Assembly (NCBI RefSeq): GCF_035974275.1
Contig: NZ_CP142422.1
Span: 1,054,001-1,118,000, forward strand
DNA length: 64,000 nucleotides
From: Chryseobacterium sp. MYb264
GTDB taxonomy: Bacteria > Bacteroidota > Bacteroidia > Flavobacteriales > Weeksellaceae
Direction: 5' to 3'
Positions 26,067 through 34,020 of this stretch are shown here, piece after piece; within the stretch, counting starts at the first letter, position 1, and each line of letters opens with the position of its first letter. The notes under the pieces were generated by a model. The model did no database searches and had not been told where the DNA came from. It saw only the letters and a list, made by a program, of their open reading frames with translations. The position numbers and the translations under genes were made by a program.

Positions 26067-26954
26067 ATGTTGTCACAATCTGTATATACGCTTATTAATC
26101 AACAAAATGGAAATCTTGCTTTCAAACTGTTTGAGTTTGATAACAATAGCTATTTTGATCATATTCAGCGTAATAATTATTTCACTTTAATATTAATTAC
26201 TTCCGGTGAAGGAACTGCAACCGTTGATCTTTGCGATTATCAGTTTCAGGAAAATACAATGTTTGCGTTTTATCCTTATCAGCCATTTATGCTGTGTTCT
26301 CAAAAACCAATTATGGGAATTTCTATACAGTTTCATCATGATTTTTTCTGCATTTATCGCCATCATAAGGAAATTGCATCAAACGGTATTTTGTTTAATA
26401 ATGTTTACCAGCAACCTTTTATTTGCCTGAATGAATTCAGCAAAAGTTCTATTTTGAATCTCATCAACGGAATTGCAAGTGAATTAAAAGCAGACGGTTT
26501 CCGAAAAGATGAAGTCTTGGTTTCTTATCTGAAAATTTTGCTCGTAACGGCAACGAGGATAAAACTTGAACAACAATCGCTTCAGGACTCACAATCAACG
26601 AATATCAAGCAACAGTTTATTATTCAGAATCTTAAAAACGCTATTGAAGATAATTTCAGGATAAAACATTCGGCAAGTGATTATGCCGATCTTTTGAATC
26701 AAACTCCGGCTTCGCTGGCGAGAATTACGAAGAATCATTTTAATAAAACCCTTTCTGACCTGATTACCGAACGGATTATTATTGAAGCGAAAAGAGAATT
26801 GTACCTTACCGATAAGACGATTAAAGAGATTGCCTATGAACTGGGATATGATGACGAATATTATTTCAGCAGGCTTTTTAAAAACAAGACCGATATTTCA
26901 CCTCAAATTTATAGAAATACGATTGGTTTCAACAGAGGAAATGTCAATAATTAA
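26067..26954 (+). CDS. AraC-family transcriptional regulator
   Basis: 295 aa. N-terminal cupin-like effector domain (ILITSGEGTATVDLCDYQFQENTMFAFYPYQPF) and C-terminal AraC HTH pair (SASDYADLLNQTPASLARITK, then IKEIAYELGYDDEYYFSRLFK). The downstream deaminase gene begins within about 40 bp and could be under its control or in the same transcript. Confidence 0.92.
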   Translation: MLSQSVYTLINQQNGNLAFKLFEFDNNSYFDHIQRNNYFTLILITSGEGTATVDLCDYQFQENTMFAFYPYQPFMLCSQKPIMGISIQFHHDFFCIYRHHKEIASNGILFNNVYQQPFICLNEFSKSSILNLINGIASELKADGFRKDEVLVSYLKILLVTATRIKLEQQSLQDSQSTNIKQQFIIQNLKNAIEDNFRIKHSASDYADLLNQTPASLARITKNHFNKTLSDLITERIIIEAKRELYLTDKTIKEIAYELGYDDEYYFSRLFKNKTDISPQIYRNTIGFNRGNVNN

Positions 26955-26993
26955 TATCAACCTATTTTCTTTATGATCTGTAAAACAGTAACA

Positions 26994-27464
26994 ATGAATG
27001 AGTACAATAATTATATGCTTGAATGTATTGAATTAGGCAAACAGGCATTAGAAAACGGAAACCCGCCCGTTGGTTCTTTATTGGTTTTTGAAGATAAAAT
27101 TATCGGCAGAGGCGTTGAATCCGGCAAATCATCCGGAGATATTACGCAGCATGCAGAAATTTTAGCAGTGAAAGATGCTTTGACAAATGGTTACCGAGAC
27201 GTTTTAAATCAAGCCACACTTTTCTCAACTCATGAGCCCTGCATTATGTGTTCTTACCTGATCAGGCATCATCAAATTAAAAAAATTATATTCGGTGCTT
27301 CTGTTCCTCTCGTTGGAGGACAAACGTCTGAATTCAAGATACTGGAAACGGAAACGATTCCTAAATGGGGTAAAAAACCTGAAATAGAATCAGGAATTCT
27401 TCAGCATGAATGTGAAGTGCTGAATGACCAATTTCAACAATATCTTGCTACTCAAAATAAATAA
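26994..27464 (+). CDS. nucleoside/guanine deaminase family protein
   Basis: Zinc-dependent cytidine-deaminase-fold enzyme, 156 aa from the ATG at 26994 (an ATG at 26973 would add seven residues not typical of the family). Zinc motif HAEILA (catalytic H-A-E) and EPCIMCS (PCxxC) with the usual spacing of about 30 residues. The text GNPPVGSLLV matches the TadA/guanine-deaminase-like group; at this length it is not the essential tRNA adenosine deaminase, which has other flanking motifs, but that is not excluded. Confidence 0.87.
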   Translation: MNEYNNYMLECIELGKQALENGNPPVGSLLVFEDKIIGRGVESGKSSGDITQHAEILAVKDALTNGYRDVLNQATLFSTHEPCIMCSYLIRHHQIKKIIFGASVPLVGGQTSEFKILETETIPKWGKKPEIESGILQHECEVLNDQFQQYLATQNK

Positions 27465-27678
27465 AATTTAAAATATTAACTTTTTAGATTAAGCTGAAGA
27501 TTTTTATTCAGTAACAATTTATTTAGGCATAAATTACACAAATCATGACTTTGAAATCATCATTTTTATAACAACAGCCAATTAATGTTATCGAATTGTT
27601 AATTTTTATTAAATAAAATTAAAATGTATTGGTTTAAACTGAGAAAATATATTTATTTTAGTGCCTTAAAAATTTCTC

Positions 27679-28257
27679 ATGAAAAGATATAATTTATTTA
27701 TTGTACTATTACTCCTTATTTTTAACGTTACGACGGCTCAAAAAAAGTCTCCTGCTGCAGATCTGAGCATTTTGGGAGAAACAAAATCTAAAATAGAAAA
27801 GACGGTTCCACTGGTTATTCAACATTTGCAGACGATTGCTACGAAAGAAGGTGATAACAATATCGTTGTCAACGGAAAAGCAGCTTTGGCAAGAGAATAC
27901 GGAGTAATGGAATCTGAGTGGTTTTTGTACAGAAATAATATGAAAAACTGCATCCTGAACAACTCATCCAAAAAGGCTAAAAAATGCATGGAATACCATA
28001 ATAATATGTTCAGAGGAACAATGATCAATTATAATAATTATATCACCAACCTTACTAAAAAGAACGGATATTTAGGAGTAGAGGGCGATACAAAGTTTGA
28101 ATTTAAGCCAACTGAGATCTCTACCAAGCTAAGTGAAGCTTACTTCAACGCTAGCGATGCGGCAGGAAGAATGAAAGGGCAACAAAAGGTAGAATTTATG
28201 GATCAGTCGATGGCGGATGGTAATAAACTGACACCTTTCAGTCAATTAGCACAATAA
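27679..28257 (+). CDS. conserved secreted hypothetical protein
   Basis: 192 aa with signal peptide (LFIVLLLLIFNVTTAQ). The mature part is helical and basic, without cysteine pairs beyond MKNCILNNSSKKAKKCM or a catalytic pattern I recognise; GEAYFNASDAAGRMKGQQKVEFMD-like C-terminal text is not attributable to a named family. Ends at a strong terminator, and stands alone behind a 214-bp upstream region. Function unknown. Confidence 0.72.
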   Translation: MKRYNLFIVLLLLIFNVTTAQKKSPAADLSILGETKSKIEKTVPLVIQHLQTIATKEGDNNIVVNGKAALAREYGVMESEWFLYRNNMKNCILNNSSKKAKKCMEYHNNMFRGTMINYNNYITNLTKKNGYLGVEGDTKFEFKPTEISTKLSEAYFNASDAAGRMKGQQKVEFMDQSMADGNKLTPFSQLAQ

Positions 28258-28278
28258 TTTAAGTAAATACAACATAGG

Positions 28279-28309
28279 ATCCTGCTTTTCTAAAGCGGGA
28301 TTTTTTTTG
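28279..28309 (+). terminator. terminator of the 27679 gene
   Basis: ATCCTGCTT...AAGCGGGAT with an eight-T tail. Confidence 0.85.
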
Positions 28310-28368
28310 AAAAATCAACGGCTTTGTTTTTGATTAAAATTAAATATTCCTAACAAAAGACTATAATT

Positions 28369-28569
28369 ATGCTGAAAAAGGGAGATCATGTACAATGGAA
28401 ATTCAGATATGGACAAACTCACGGAATCATTATAAAAATTCATACACAGGATTTTATCTTTATGAATCGACAAAGAAGAGCATATAAAACAGAACCTCAA
28501 TATGAAGTAATGAGCGAGAAAACAGGAAAAACCGCTGTTCATAAAGCTTCTGCCTTAAAAAAGAGATAA
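28369..28569 (+). CDS. small DUF2945/HVA1-like TUDOR-domain protein
   Basis: 66 aa. The start KKGDHVQWKFRYGQTHGIIIKIHTQDF matches the DUF2945 (hypervirulence-associated TUDOR) pattern of a compact beta barrel beginning GDxVxW. Members are small cytosolic proteins of unknown role, frequent in Bacteroidota. It ends at a bidirectional terminator shared with the convergent gene at 28619. Confidence 0.75.
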   Translation: MLKKGDHVQWKFRYGQTHGIIIKIHTQDFIFMNRQRRAYKTEPQYEVMSEKTGKTAVHKASALKKR

Positions 28570-28570
28570 A

Positions 28571-28594
28571 AAAAGCCACAAATCTGTGGCTTTT
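28571..28594. terminator. bidirectional terminator
   Basis: AAAAGCCACA-AATC-TGTGGCTTTT between convergent genes. Confidence 0.82.
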
Positions 28595-28618
28595 AGTTTT
28601 AATATTGATAAGGTATTT

Positions 28619-29029
28619 CTATTTTATTTTATCGTAAATTAATTTTGTGACAATGGCTCCAAAAAGATAATAGGCAACCGTCATCGCTTTTTTCTGATTA
28701 TTTTCTGCGACAGGCGCATCATCTAGTCCCATTTTCTGTGGCAATAATACTGCTCCCAAACCGGCAGCAACTCCTGAAGCCATATTAAAACTACTTGTCG
28801 CCGTGGTTGCGTAATAAATTCCGTTGCTGACAATATCTCCCGCTAACGTCGCAGCATACAACTGATCTTTATCAGTGATTTTCATATCTACTTTGTCAAG
28901 CGCTTTATTTAAAGCTTCCTCGCCTACTTTATTAACTTCAGGAACATTGTCGAAGTTTTTTCTAATGGTTTCGTGTAAAAGGTTCAAGGCAATTGCGCCG
29001 CCTAATCCTGCAAGAATTTTCTTATACAT
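28619..29029 (-). CDS. conserved hypothetical membrane-associated protein
   Basis: 136 aa. Hydrophobic N-terminal stretch (ILAGLGGAIALNLLHETIR) that could be a membrane anchor, a central Gly/Ala segment (SGVAAGLGAVLLP) and a C-terminal hydrophobic helix (MTVAYYLFGAIVTKLIYDKIK). No known domain recognised. The pattern of two or three short hydrophobic helices is seen in flavobacterial conserved hypotheticals. Function unknown. Confidence 0.7.
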   Translation of the reverse strand: MYKKILAGLGGAIALNLLHETIRKNFDNVPEVNKVGEEALNKALDKVDMKITDKDQLYAATLAGDIVSNGIYYATTATSSFNMASGVAAGLGAVLLPQKMGLDDAPVAENNQKKAMTVAYYLFGAIVTKLIYDKIK

Positions 29030-29185
29030 ATTTTTTGATTTTTGGTGTGGTAAAAGACGTGCATAAATTGAGCCAGTAATTGAACTATAATTTAATATGT
29101 ATACTTTAACTAGCTATTTAACATAAAAAATAAATCATAAATTAATTATAATCCCGAAGCAGTGATAAAAATATATTTTGTATTA

Positions 29186-29201
29186 TTACAATCGATTGCA
29201 A
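29186..29201. promoter_or_regulatory. CAATCGATTG palindrome upstream of the small Cys peptide gene
   Basis: TTACAATCGATTGCAA is a near-perfect dyad (CAATCGATTG perfect at 29189-29198) 36 bp before the ATG at 29234. Its core AATCGATT is shared with the LacI-type palindrome at 33964. Operator function is a guess. Confidence 0.35.
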
Positions 29202-29233
29202 TCAAAATCGAAAATTTAACAAACTAATCAATT

Positions 29234-29500
29234 ATGAAAAAAATGATTTTATTAGCTGCTTTTGCAGTTGCAGGCACAATTAGTGCAAAAGGGAATGTTG
29301 AAAATAACATAGTCGACGAATCAAAAAAAACACAAACAGAACAAAGTGAAACCTCGGAAAAAAATCAATTAGAAGCTCAAAAGCAATTTAATTGTATCTC
29401 TTATACTTTATCTTGTGGATGGCCAAGTTTTGCATGTGGATACAGCACAGCAGAAATACTAATAGCTGTTTGGGAAAATGATGCAAATGTTTGTGGATAA
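29234..29500 (+). CDS. small secreted cysteine-containing peptide
   Basis: 88 aa with a clear signal peptide (MKKMILLAAFAVAGTISAKG), then a Ser/Thr/Glu/Gln-rich spacer (about residues 22-50) and a C-terminal core from about 53 with four cysteines: NCISYTLSCGWPSFACGY...ANVCG. This prepeptide-spacer-Cys-core layout is peptide-like rather than enzyme-like. The GLPGLI gene starts 11 bp after its stop, so the two are almost certainly co-transcribed. I do not recognise a family. Confidence 0.75.
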   Translation: MKKMILLAAFAVAGTISAKGNVENNIVDESKKTQTEQSETSEKNQLEAQKQFNCISYTLSCGWPSFACGYSTAEILIAVWENDANVCG

Positions 29501-29511
29501 TTATTAATGAT

Positions 29512-30315
29512 ATGCGATTACTCTTTTTTTTAATTTTCTTTTTAAGCTTTACATCTTTTAAAGCACAAAATCTTAAAAGTGAAAATATGAAAATTTTCAC
29601 TTATCGGTTAACTTATTTTTCAGATTCGACGAACACGGAAAGTAGTAAACAAGAAGATTTTGATTTGCAAATTTTAGGAAATAAATCCTGCTTTGTCAGT
29701 ACTAATTATAAATTTGGTTATCAAAATATCAGAATGATGGCAGCTAGTGGTCAGGGATTGGCAGTTGCTGCGGGAAACCTTATGAAACTACCTAAAAGTG
29801 CTTTCAGATATTCTATTTATAAAGAAAATAATGATATTGCTTTTTATGAAAAAGTATATTCATTTGGACTGAAATATAATGAAAAAGCATCTTTTGATTG
29901 GAAACTTTCTAAAGAAAAAAAGAAGATTGATACTTATAATTGTAATAAAGCCACTCTTACTTATGGTGGCAGAGAATGGATCGCTTGGTATACAACCGAA
30001 ATTCCAATCTCGGAAGGTCCTTATAAATTTAAAGGATTACCAGGAATGATTATACAATTATATGATGCTAAAAATCAATACAACTTTTCTTTAATAGAAG
30101 TTCAAGCGAATAAAGACTATCCTATTTTCTATGATGAATCTTTTAATAATTATAAAGAAATTTCGAGGAAAGAATATTTTGCGACGAGGGACAATCTAAA
30201 AAATAATTATGTGAATAATGTAGAAAGTCAAGGAATAACATTTCAAGCAAAAGATAAAGCTGATATTCAACGAAACATTAATAAAAAAGGAAATAATCCA
30301 ATAGAATTAAAATAG
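29512..30315 (+). CDS. GLPGLI family secreted protein
   Basis: Third GLPGLI member, 267 aa from ATG 29512 (a TTG reading overlapping the previous gene is less likely). Signal peptide LLFFLIFFLSFTSFKAQ; hallmark region REWIAWYTTEIPISEGPYKFKGLPGMIIQLYD in the middle; C-terminus NPIELK like the other two members. Unlike them it lies on the plus strand and directly follows a small secreted Cys peptide gene. Family function unknown. Confidence 0.9.
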   Translation: MRLLFFLIFFLSFTSFKAQNLKSENMKIFTYRLTYFSDSTNTESSKQEDFDLQILGNKSCFVSTNYKFGYQNIRMMAASGQGLAVAAGNLMKLPKSAFRYSIYKENNDIAFYEKVYSFGLKYNEKASFDWKLSKEKKKIDTYNCNKATLTYGGREWIAWYTTEIPISEGPYKFKGLPGMIIQLYDAKNQYNFSLIEVQANKDYPIFYDESFNNYKEISRKEYFATRDNLKNNYVNNVESQGITFQAKDKADIQRNINKKGNNPIELK

Positions 30316-30316
30316 A

Positions 30317-30349
30317 CTCAGGCTCACCTTCGGTGAGCCTGAGCTTTTA
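30317..30349 (+). terminator. terminator of the Cys-peptide/GLPGLI unit
   Basis: CTCAGGCTCACC-TTC-GGTGAGCCTGAG, 12-bp perfect arms, then CTTTTAAA. Confidence 0.8.
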
Positions 30350-30353
30350 AACA

Positions 30354-30384
30354 ATAAAAAAGAGAACCATAACTATGATTCTCT
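30354..30384 (-). terminator. terminator of the tRNA array
   Basis: AGAGAACCAT...ATGATTCTCT stem (one mismatch); on the minus strand followed by a T run. Eight bases after the last tRNA 3' end. Confidence 0.7.
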
Positions 30385-30392
30385 TAATGTAG

Positions 30393-30465
<73 letters not shown>

Positions 30466-30503
30466 GTGTATTTTTAGAGTGCTTACCGAAAGCACTTGCT
30501 TAG

Positions 30504-30576
<73 letters not shown>

Positions 30577-30615
30577 GTGTATTTTTAGAGTGCTTACCGA
30601 AAGCACTTAACTTAG

Positions 30616-30688
<73 letters not shown>

Positions 30689-30726
30689 GTGTATTTTTAG
30701 AGTGCTTACCGAAAGCACTTACTTAG

Positions 30727-30799
<73 letters not shown>

Positions 30800-30810
30800 T
30801 TATTGGATTG

Positions 30811-30818
30811 CAAAAGTA
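30811..30818 (-). promoter_or_regulatory. -7 element of the tRNA array
   Basis: TACTTTTG on the minus strand fits TAnnTTTG, 11 bp upstream of the first tRNA. Confidence 0.6.
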
Positions 30819-30888
30819 CGACTTTTTTTTATAAATCCTAATTTTTCTTTTAAATAAAGGACTTTTATGAAAACTATTTTAATATTCG

Positions 30889-30896
30889 TATCTTTG
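30889..30896 (+). promoter_or_regulatory. -7 element directly in front of the sua5-like gene
   Basis: TATCTTTG fits TAnnTTTG and ends 4 bp before the ATG at 30901, implying a leaderless or nearly leaderless mRNA. Confidence 0.45.
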
Positions 30897-30900
30897 TGAT

Positions 30901-31512
30901 ATGGCAAAAATACTCAGAATTTATCCTGACAACCCACAGGAAAACCTTATCAATGAGGTTATTAAAACTTTAAATAATGGTGGATTAATTATTTATCCGT
31001 CAGACACAGTTTATGCATTAGGGTGTAACATTTTTGATATAAAAGCCATGGAAAAACTGGCACAGATCAAAAAAATCAAGTTGGAAAAAGCTCAATTTTC
31101 TATTATTTGTAACGATTTGAGTCACCTTTCGGATTTTACAAGACCTATCGACACCTCTATTTTCAGGTTTTTGAAAAGTCATCTTCCCGGTCCGTTTACC
31201 TTTATTCTGGAAGCCAATAAAAGTTTACCTTTAGCGTATAAAGGCCATAAAACAATTGGTATCCGTGTTCCGGAACATCCGATTCCTCAGCTTATTGTTG
31301 AAAAATTAGGTCATCCTATTGCATCAACATCGATTAAAGACGACGATGAGGTATTAGAATATTCTACAGATCCCGAATTGATTGCTGAAAAATACGATCA
31401 TCTGGTTGATATCGTGATCGATTCAGGATATGGAGACAATATGGCTTCCACCATTGTAGATCTTACTTCGGGCGAGCCTGAAATTATTCGACAAGGAAAA
31501 GGGATTATTTAA
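30901..31512 (+). CDS. L-threonylcarbamoyladenylate synthase family (Sua5/YciO/YrdC)
   Basis: 203 aa YrdC-fold protein; family makes threonylcarbamoyl-AMP for the t6A modification of tRNAs reading ANN codons. Conserved parts visible: GGLIIYPSDTVYALGCN (KxR/SxN-type nucleotide site region), LPGPFTFIL, GIRVPEHP and HPIASTSIK. The R/K positions resemble YciO-like members, whose role is less certain, so the assignment to true TsaC is tentative. It is followed by yaaA and prmC, both translation- or stress-linked. Confidence 0.87.
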   Translation: MAKILRIYPDNPQENLINEVIKTLNNGGLIIYPSDTVYALGCNIFDIKAMEKLAQIKKIKLEKAQFSIICNDLSHLSDFTRPIDTSIFRFLKSHLPGPFTFILEANKSLPLAYKGHKTIGIRVPEHPIPQLIVEKLGHPIASTSIKDDDEVLEYSTDPELIAEKYDHLVDIVIDSGYGDNMASTIVDLTSGEPEIIRQGKGII

Positions 31513-31615
31513 ATCAAATATCAATATTGACAAGTGAATGACCGACGATATGAAGGATTCACTATTGATCATTCACCATTCCCACTCAATTATTTTAAAA
31601 TTTTTTATTTTTTTC

Positions 31616-32374
31616 ATGAAAATAGTAACATCTCCTGCGAAATTAATGAATGTCGAGAATTCAACAGACCTGTTGAAAACAACAACTCCTAAATTCATTG
31701 AGCAAGCAGAATTCATACAATCTTATTTAAAAGAAAAATCGCCCAAATATCTTTCTGAGCTCATGGAAATTTCGCCAAAACTGGCGGATGAAAACTGGGA
31801 AAGAAATCAAAACTGGAAATCCAAACCTACCGCAAAAGAGTCAGCTCCTGCGCTATTTGCCTTTACGGGAGAGGTTTACAGAGGTTTGAATGCAAAAACA
31901 TTAGATCAAAATGCAGTAGATTACCTTCAAAAAAATTACAGAATGTTGTCAGGATTATACGGTTTGCTGAAACCGTCCGACAAAGTAATGCTTTACCGAC
32001 TTGAAATGGGAAGACCTTTCGAGTTCGATGAGTACAAAAACTTATATGAATTCTGGAGAGAAAGAATTACAGAACAGCTGAATTCTGACATGAAGAAAAA
32101 TGAAATTCTTCTTAACTTGGGAAGTAATGAATATTTTAAAGTAATCGATCGTAAAAAACTGAATCACACGGTTATTGATTTTGATTTTTATGAATTAAGA
32201 GAAGGAAAACTGAAAACCATCGTTGTGTACACAAAACATGCCCGAGGCCTGGTCGTAAGATTCTGTGCAGAGAGCAATGCTCAGACTTTAGACGATGTAA
32301 AAGCCTTCAACTACGAAGGATACAGAATTGACGAGGCAAAATCTACCGACACTAAACTGGTTTTTACAAGATAA
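31616..32374 (+). CDS. yaaA: peroxide-stress protein YaaA
   Basis: 252 aa (DUF328). Starts MKIVTSPAKLM at ATG 31616, the family's usual N-terminus; contains the conserved F(T/x)GEVYRGL, LSGLYGLLKP and the C-terminal YTKHARGLVVRF. In E. coli YaaA lowers free iron during peroxide stress and binds DNA; that role is known for the family, not shown here. The stop codon overlaps the start of prmC by one base (TAATG). Confidence 0.93.
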   Translation: MKIVTSPAKLMNVENSTDLLKTTTPKFIEQAEFIQSYLKEKSPKYLSELMEISPKLADENWERNQNWKSKPTAKESAPALFAFTGEVYRGLNAKTLDQNAVDYLQKNYRMLSGLYGLLKPSDKVMLYRLEMGRPFEFDEYKNLYEFWRERITEQLNSDMKKNEILLNLGSNEYFKVIDRKKLNHTVIDFDFYELREGKLKTIVVYTKHARGLVVRFCAESNAQTLDDVKAFNYEGYRIDEAKSTDTKLVFTR

Positions 32375-33222
32375 TGACATTTTCAGAACTTCATAATTAC
32401 TTTTCAAAACAGCTTTCCGAAATCTATACAGAATCTGAAAGTGCATTTATCTTTCAGATTTTTGCAGAAAATATATTGGCATTAACTACTTTTCAGTTAC
32501 GACAAATGGCCGATCTGGAAATATCTCCTGAAAATGAAGGAAAATTTCATCATATTATTGCTGAATTACAAACGGGGAAACCTTATTTGCAAATTTTAGG
32601 TGAAACAGAATTTTACGGAATGAAATTTTTTGTGGATGAACATGTATTGATTCCGCGTCCTGAAACAGAGGAATTGTTAGAATTGGCAATACAGAAAATA
32701 AAAGCTCTGAAGCCGCCAAGTTCTCCCCTTAAAATTCTTGATATCGGAACAGGAAGCGGCGTTATTCCTTTAGTTTTAAAAAAATATTTCCCTAACTCCG
32801 AAGTAACTTCTATCGACTTTTCAGAAAAAGCATTGGAAACCGCTAAAAGAAATGCATCATTTCATCAGTTGGAAATTAATTTTATCCATGCGGATTATCT
32901 GAATTATGATTTGAATGAAAACTTTGATATCATTATTTCAAATCCTCCTTATATCGGAATTGAGGAAGAACATGAAATAGCTGATTCTGTCAAGGAATTT
33001 GAGCCCAAAATGGCGCTCTTCTCTCCTACTTCTGACACATTGATCTTTTATAGAAAAATTGCCGAAGATTCCGCAAAACATCTGAATAAAAACGGATTAT
33101 TATTCTTGGAAATCAATCAGAAATTAGGTACGGAAACATTAACGTTATATCACGATTTTTCAGAAGCTGCTTTAATAAAAGATTTGTCTGAAAATGACAG
33201 ATTTGTTTTTGGAAGAAAATAG
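32374..33222 (+). CDS. prmC: peptide chain release factor N5-glutamine methyltransferase
   Basis: 282-aa SAM methyltransferase that methylates the GGQ glutamine of release factors. N-terminal helical domain to about residue 90 (FLIPRPETEELLE links the two parts); SAM motif I ILDIGTGSGVIPLVL; catalytic NPPY in IIISNPPYIGIEEE. Translationally coupled to yaaA. Length matches family. Confidence 0.95.
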   Translation: MTFSELHNYFSKQLSEIYTESESAFIFQIFAENILALTTFQLRQMADLEISPENEGKFHHIIAELQTGKPYLQILGETEFYGMKFFVDEHVLIPRPETEELLELAIQKIKALKPPSSPLKILDIGTGSGVIPLVLKKYFPNSEVTSIDFSEKALETAKRNASFHQLEINFIHADYLNYDLNENFDIIISNPPYIGIEEEHEIADSVKEFEPKMALFSPTSDTLIFYRKIAEDSAKHLNKNGLLFLEINQKLGTETLTLYHDFSEAALIKDLSENDRFVFGRK

Positions 33223-33386
33223 ATCTGTCAGTCTAGAGGTCGGAAGGAGGATGCTGGAAGTTTGTTTTGTCAGTATTATCGCGAATGGTTTACATGTTGA
33301 ATGATTCTGCTTACAAAATTTTTATTTAAATTTTGGATTTCAGCCAATTGAACCATTTTACCTTTTACTTTTTCCTTTCCGCACCT

Positions 33387-33704
33387 TTACTCTAAATGAA
33401 AAACTTCCTGCAGAGGAATACTTACGGGAGAATGATCCGGATTGGTTTCCATGAGATCCGCCATGTAATTCCACCACTTTTTTACAATTTCAGACTCTCC
33501 CAAATCCTGAGATCCGGCACCTTCCGAAATAACCTGATGGGCAAATAAGGTATTGGTATCTTTATCCCAATAGATCGTATAATCCGCGACTCCTGAATCT
33601 TTGAGCAATTCTTTTAACTCAGGCCAGATTTCATGGTGTCTTTTTTCATATTCTTTTTCACAACCCGGTTTTAGAAACATTTTAAAGGATATTCTTTTTT
33701 TCAT
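33387..33704 (-). CDS. rhaM: L-rhamnose mutarotase
   Basis: 105-aa dimeric alpha-beta barrel enzyme interconverting L-rhamnose anomers. The text SFKMFLKPGCEKEYEKRHHEIWPELKELLKDSGVADYTIYWD matches RhaM: H in RHHEIWPEL as catalytic residue and the C-terminal WW pair in VKKWWNYMADLM. The gene is divergent from the T9SS pectate lyase, suggesting use of plant pectin (rhamnogalacturonan). No other rhamnose genes lie nearby. Confidence 0.92.
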   Translation of the reverse strand: MKKRISFKMFLKPGCEKEYEKRHHEIWPELKELLKDSGVADYTIYWDKDTNTLFAHQVISEGAGSQDLGESEIVKKWWNYMADLMETNPDHSPVSIPLQEVFHLE

Positions 33705-33953
33705 TTTTTTTAATTGAAAAGTTAAGTTTTTAAAATTAATAAAAATTCATTTTGATTTTGTCAACTTTTTATAATAAAATTTATCAAATCGATGAATTGA
33801 CATTCATAATGGTAAGGGCTAATGACATAAAAAATCATAGGTTATACGATTAACAAATTTATGCTAAAGAACTGCAAATTCTTTCATATAAGCAATTTAG
33901 ACAGAAATTTAACACAAATTTCACATCAAAATGATCTATATTAATTATTTATA
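33705..33953. other. gene-free region between rhaM and the pectate lyase gene
   Basis: AT-rich upstream region shared by two divergent genes. No coding sequence is apparent. The pectate lyase side holds a -7 element and a palindrome, listed separately. Confidence 0.6.
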
Positions 33954-33961
33954 TATATTTG
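33954..33961 (+). promoter_or_regulatory. -7 element of the pectate lyase gene
   Basis: TATATTTG fits TAnnTTTG; 59 bp before the ATG. No good TTG at the -33 distance, so activation may be needed. Confidence 0.5.
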
Positions 33962-33963
33962 TG

Positions 33964-33977
33964 TGTAATCGATTACA
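33964..33977. promoter_or_regulatory. LacI-type operator palindrome TGTAATCGATTACA
   Basis: Perfect 14-bp palindrome centred on CG, as for LacI/GalR-family operators, and positioned right at the expected transcription start, where binding would block initiation. No LacI-family gene lies in the window. Confidence 0.6.
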
Positions 33978-34020
33978 TTTTATCAAATTAATTTAAAAAC
34001 TAAACTAATTTTATCTAATC

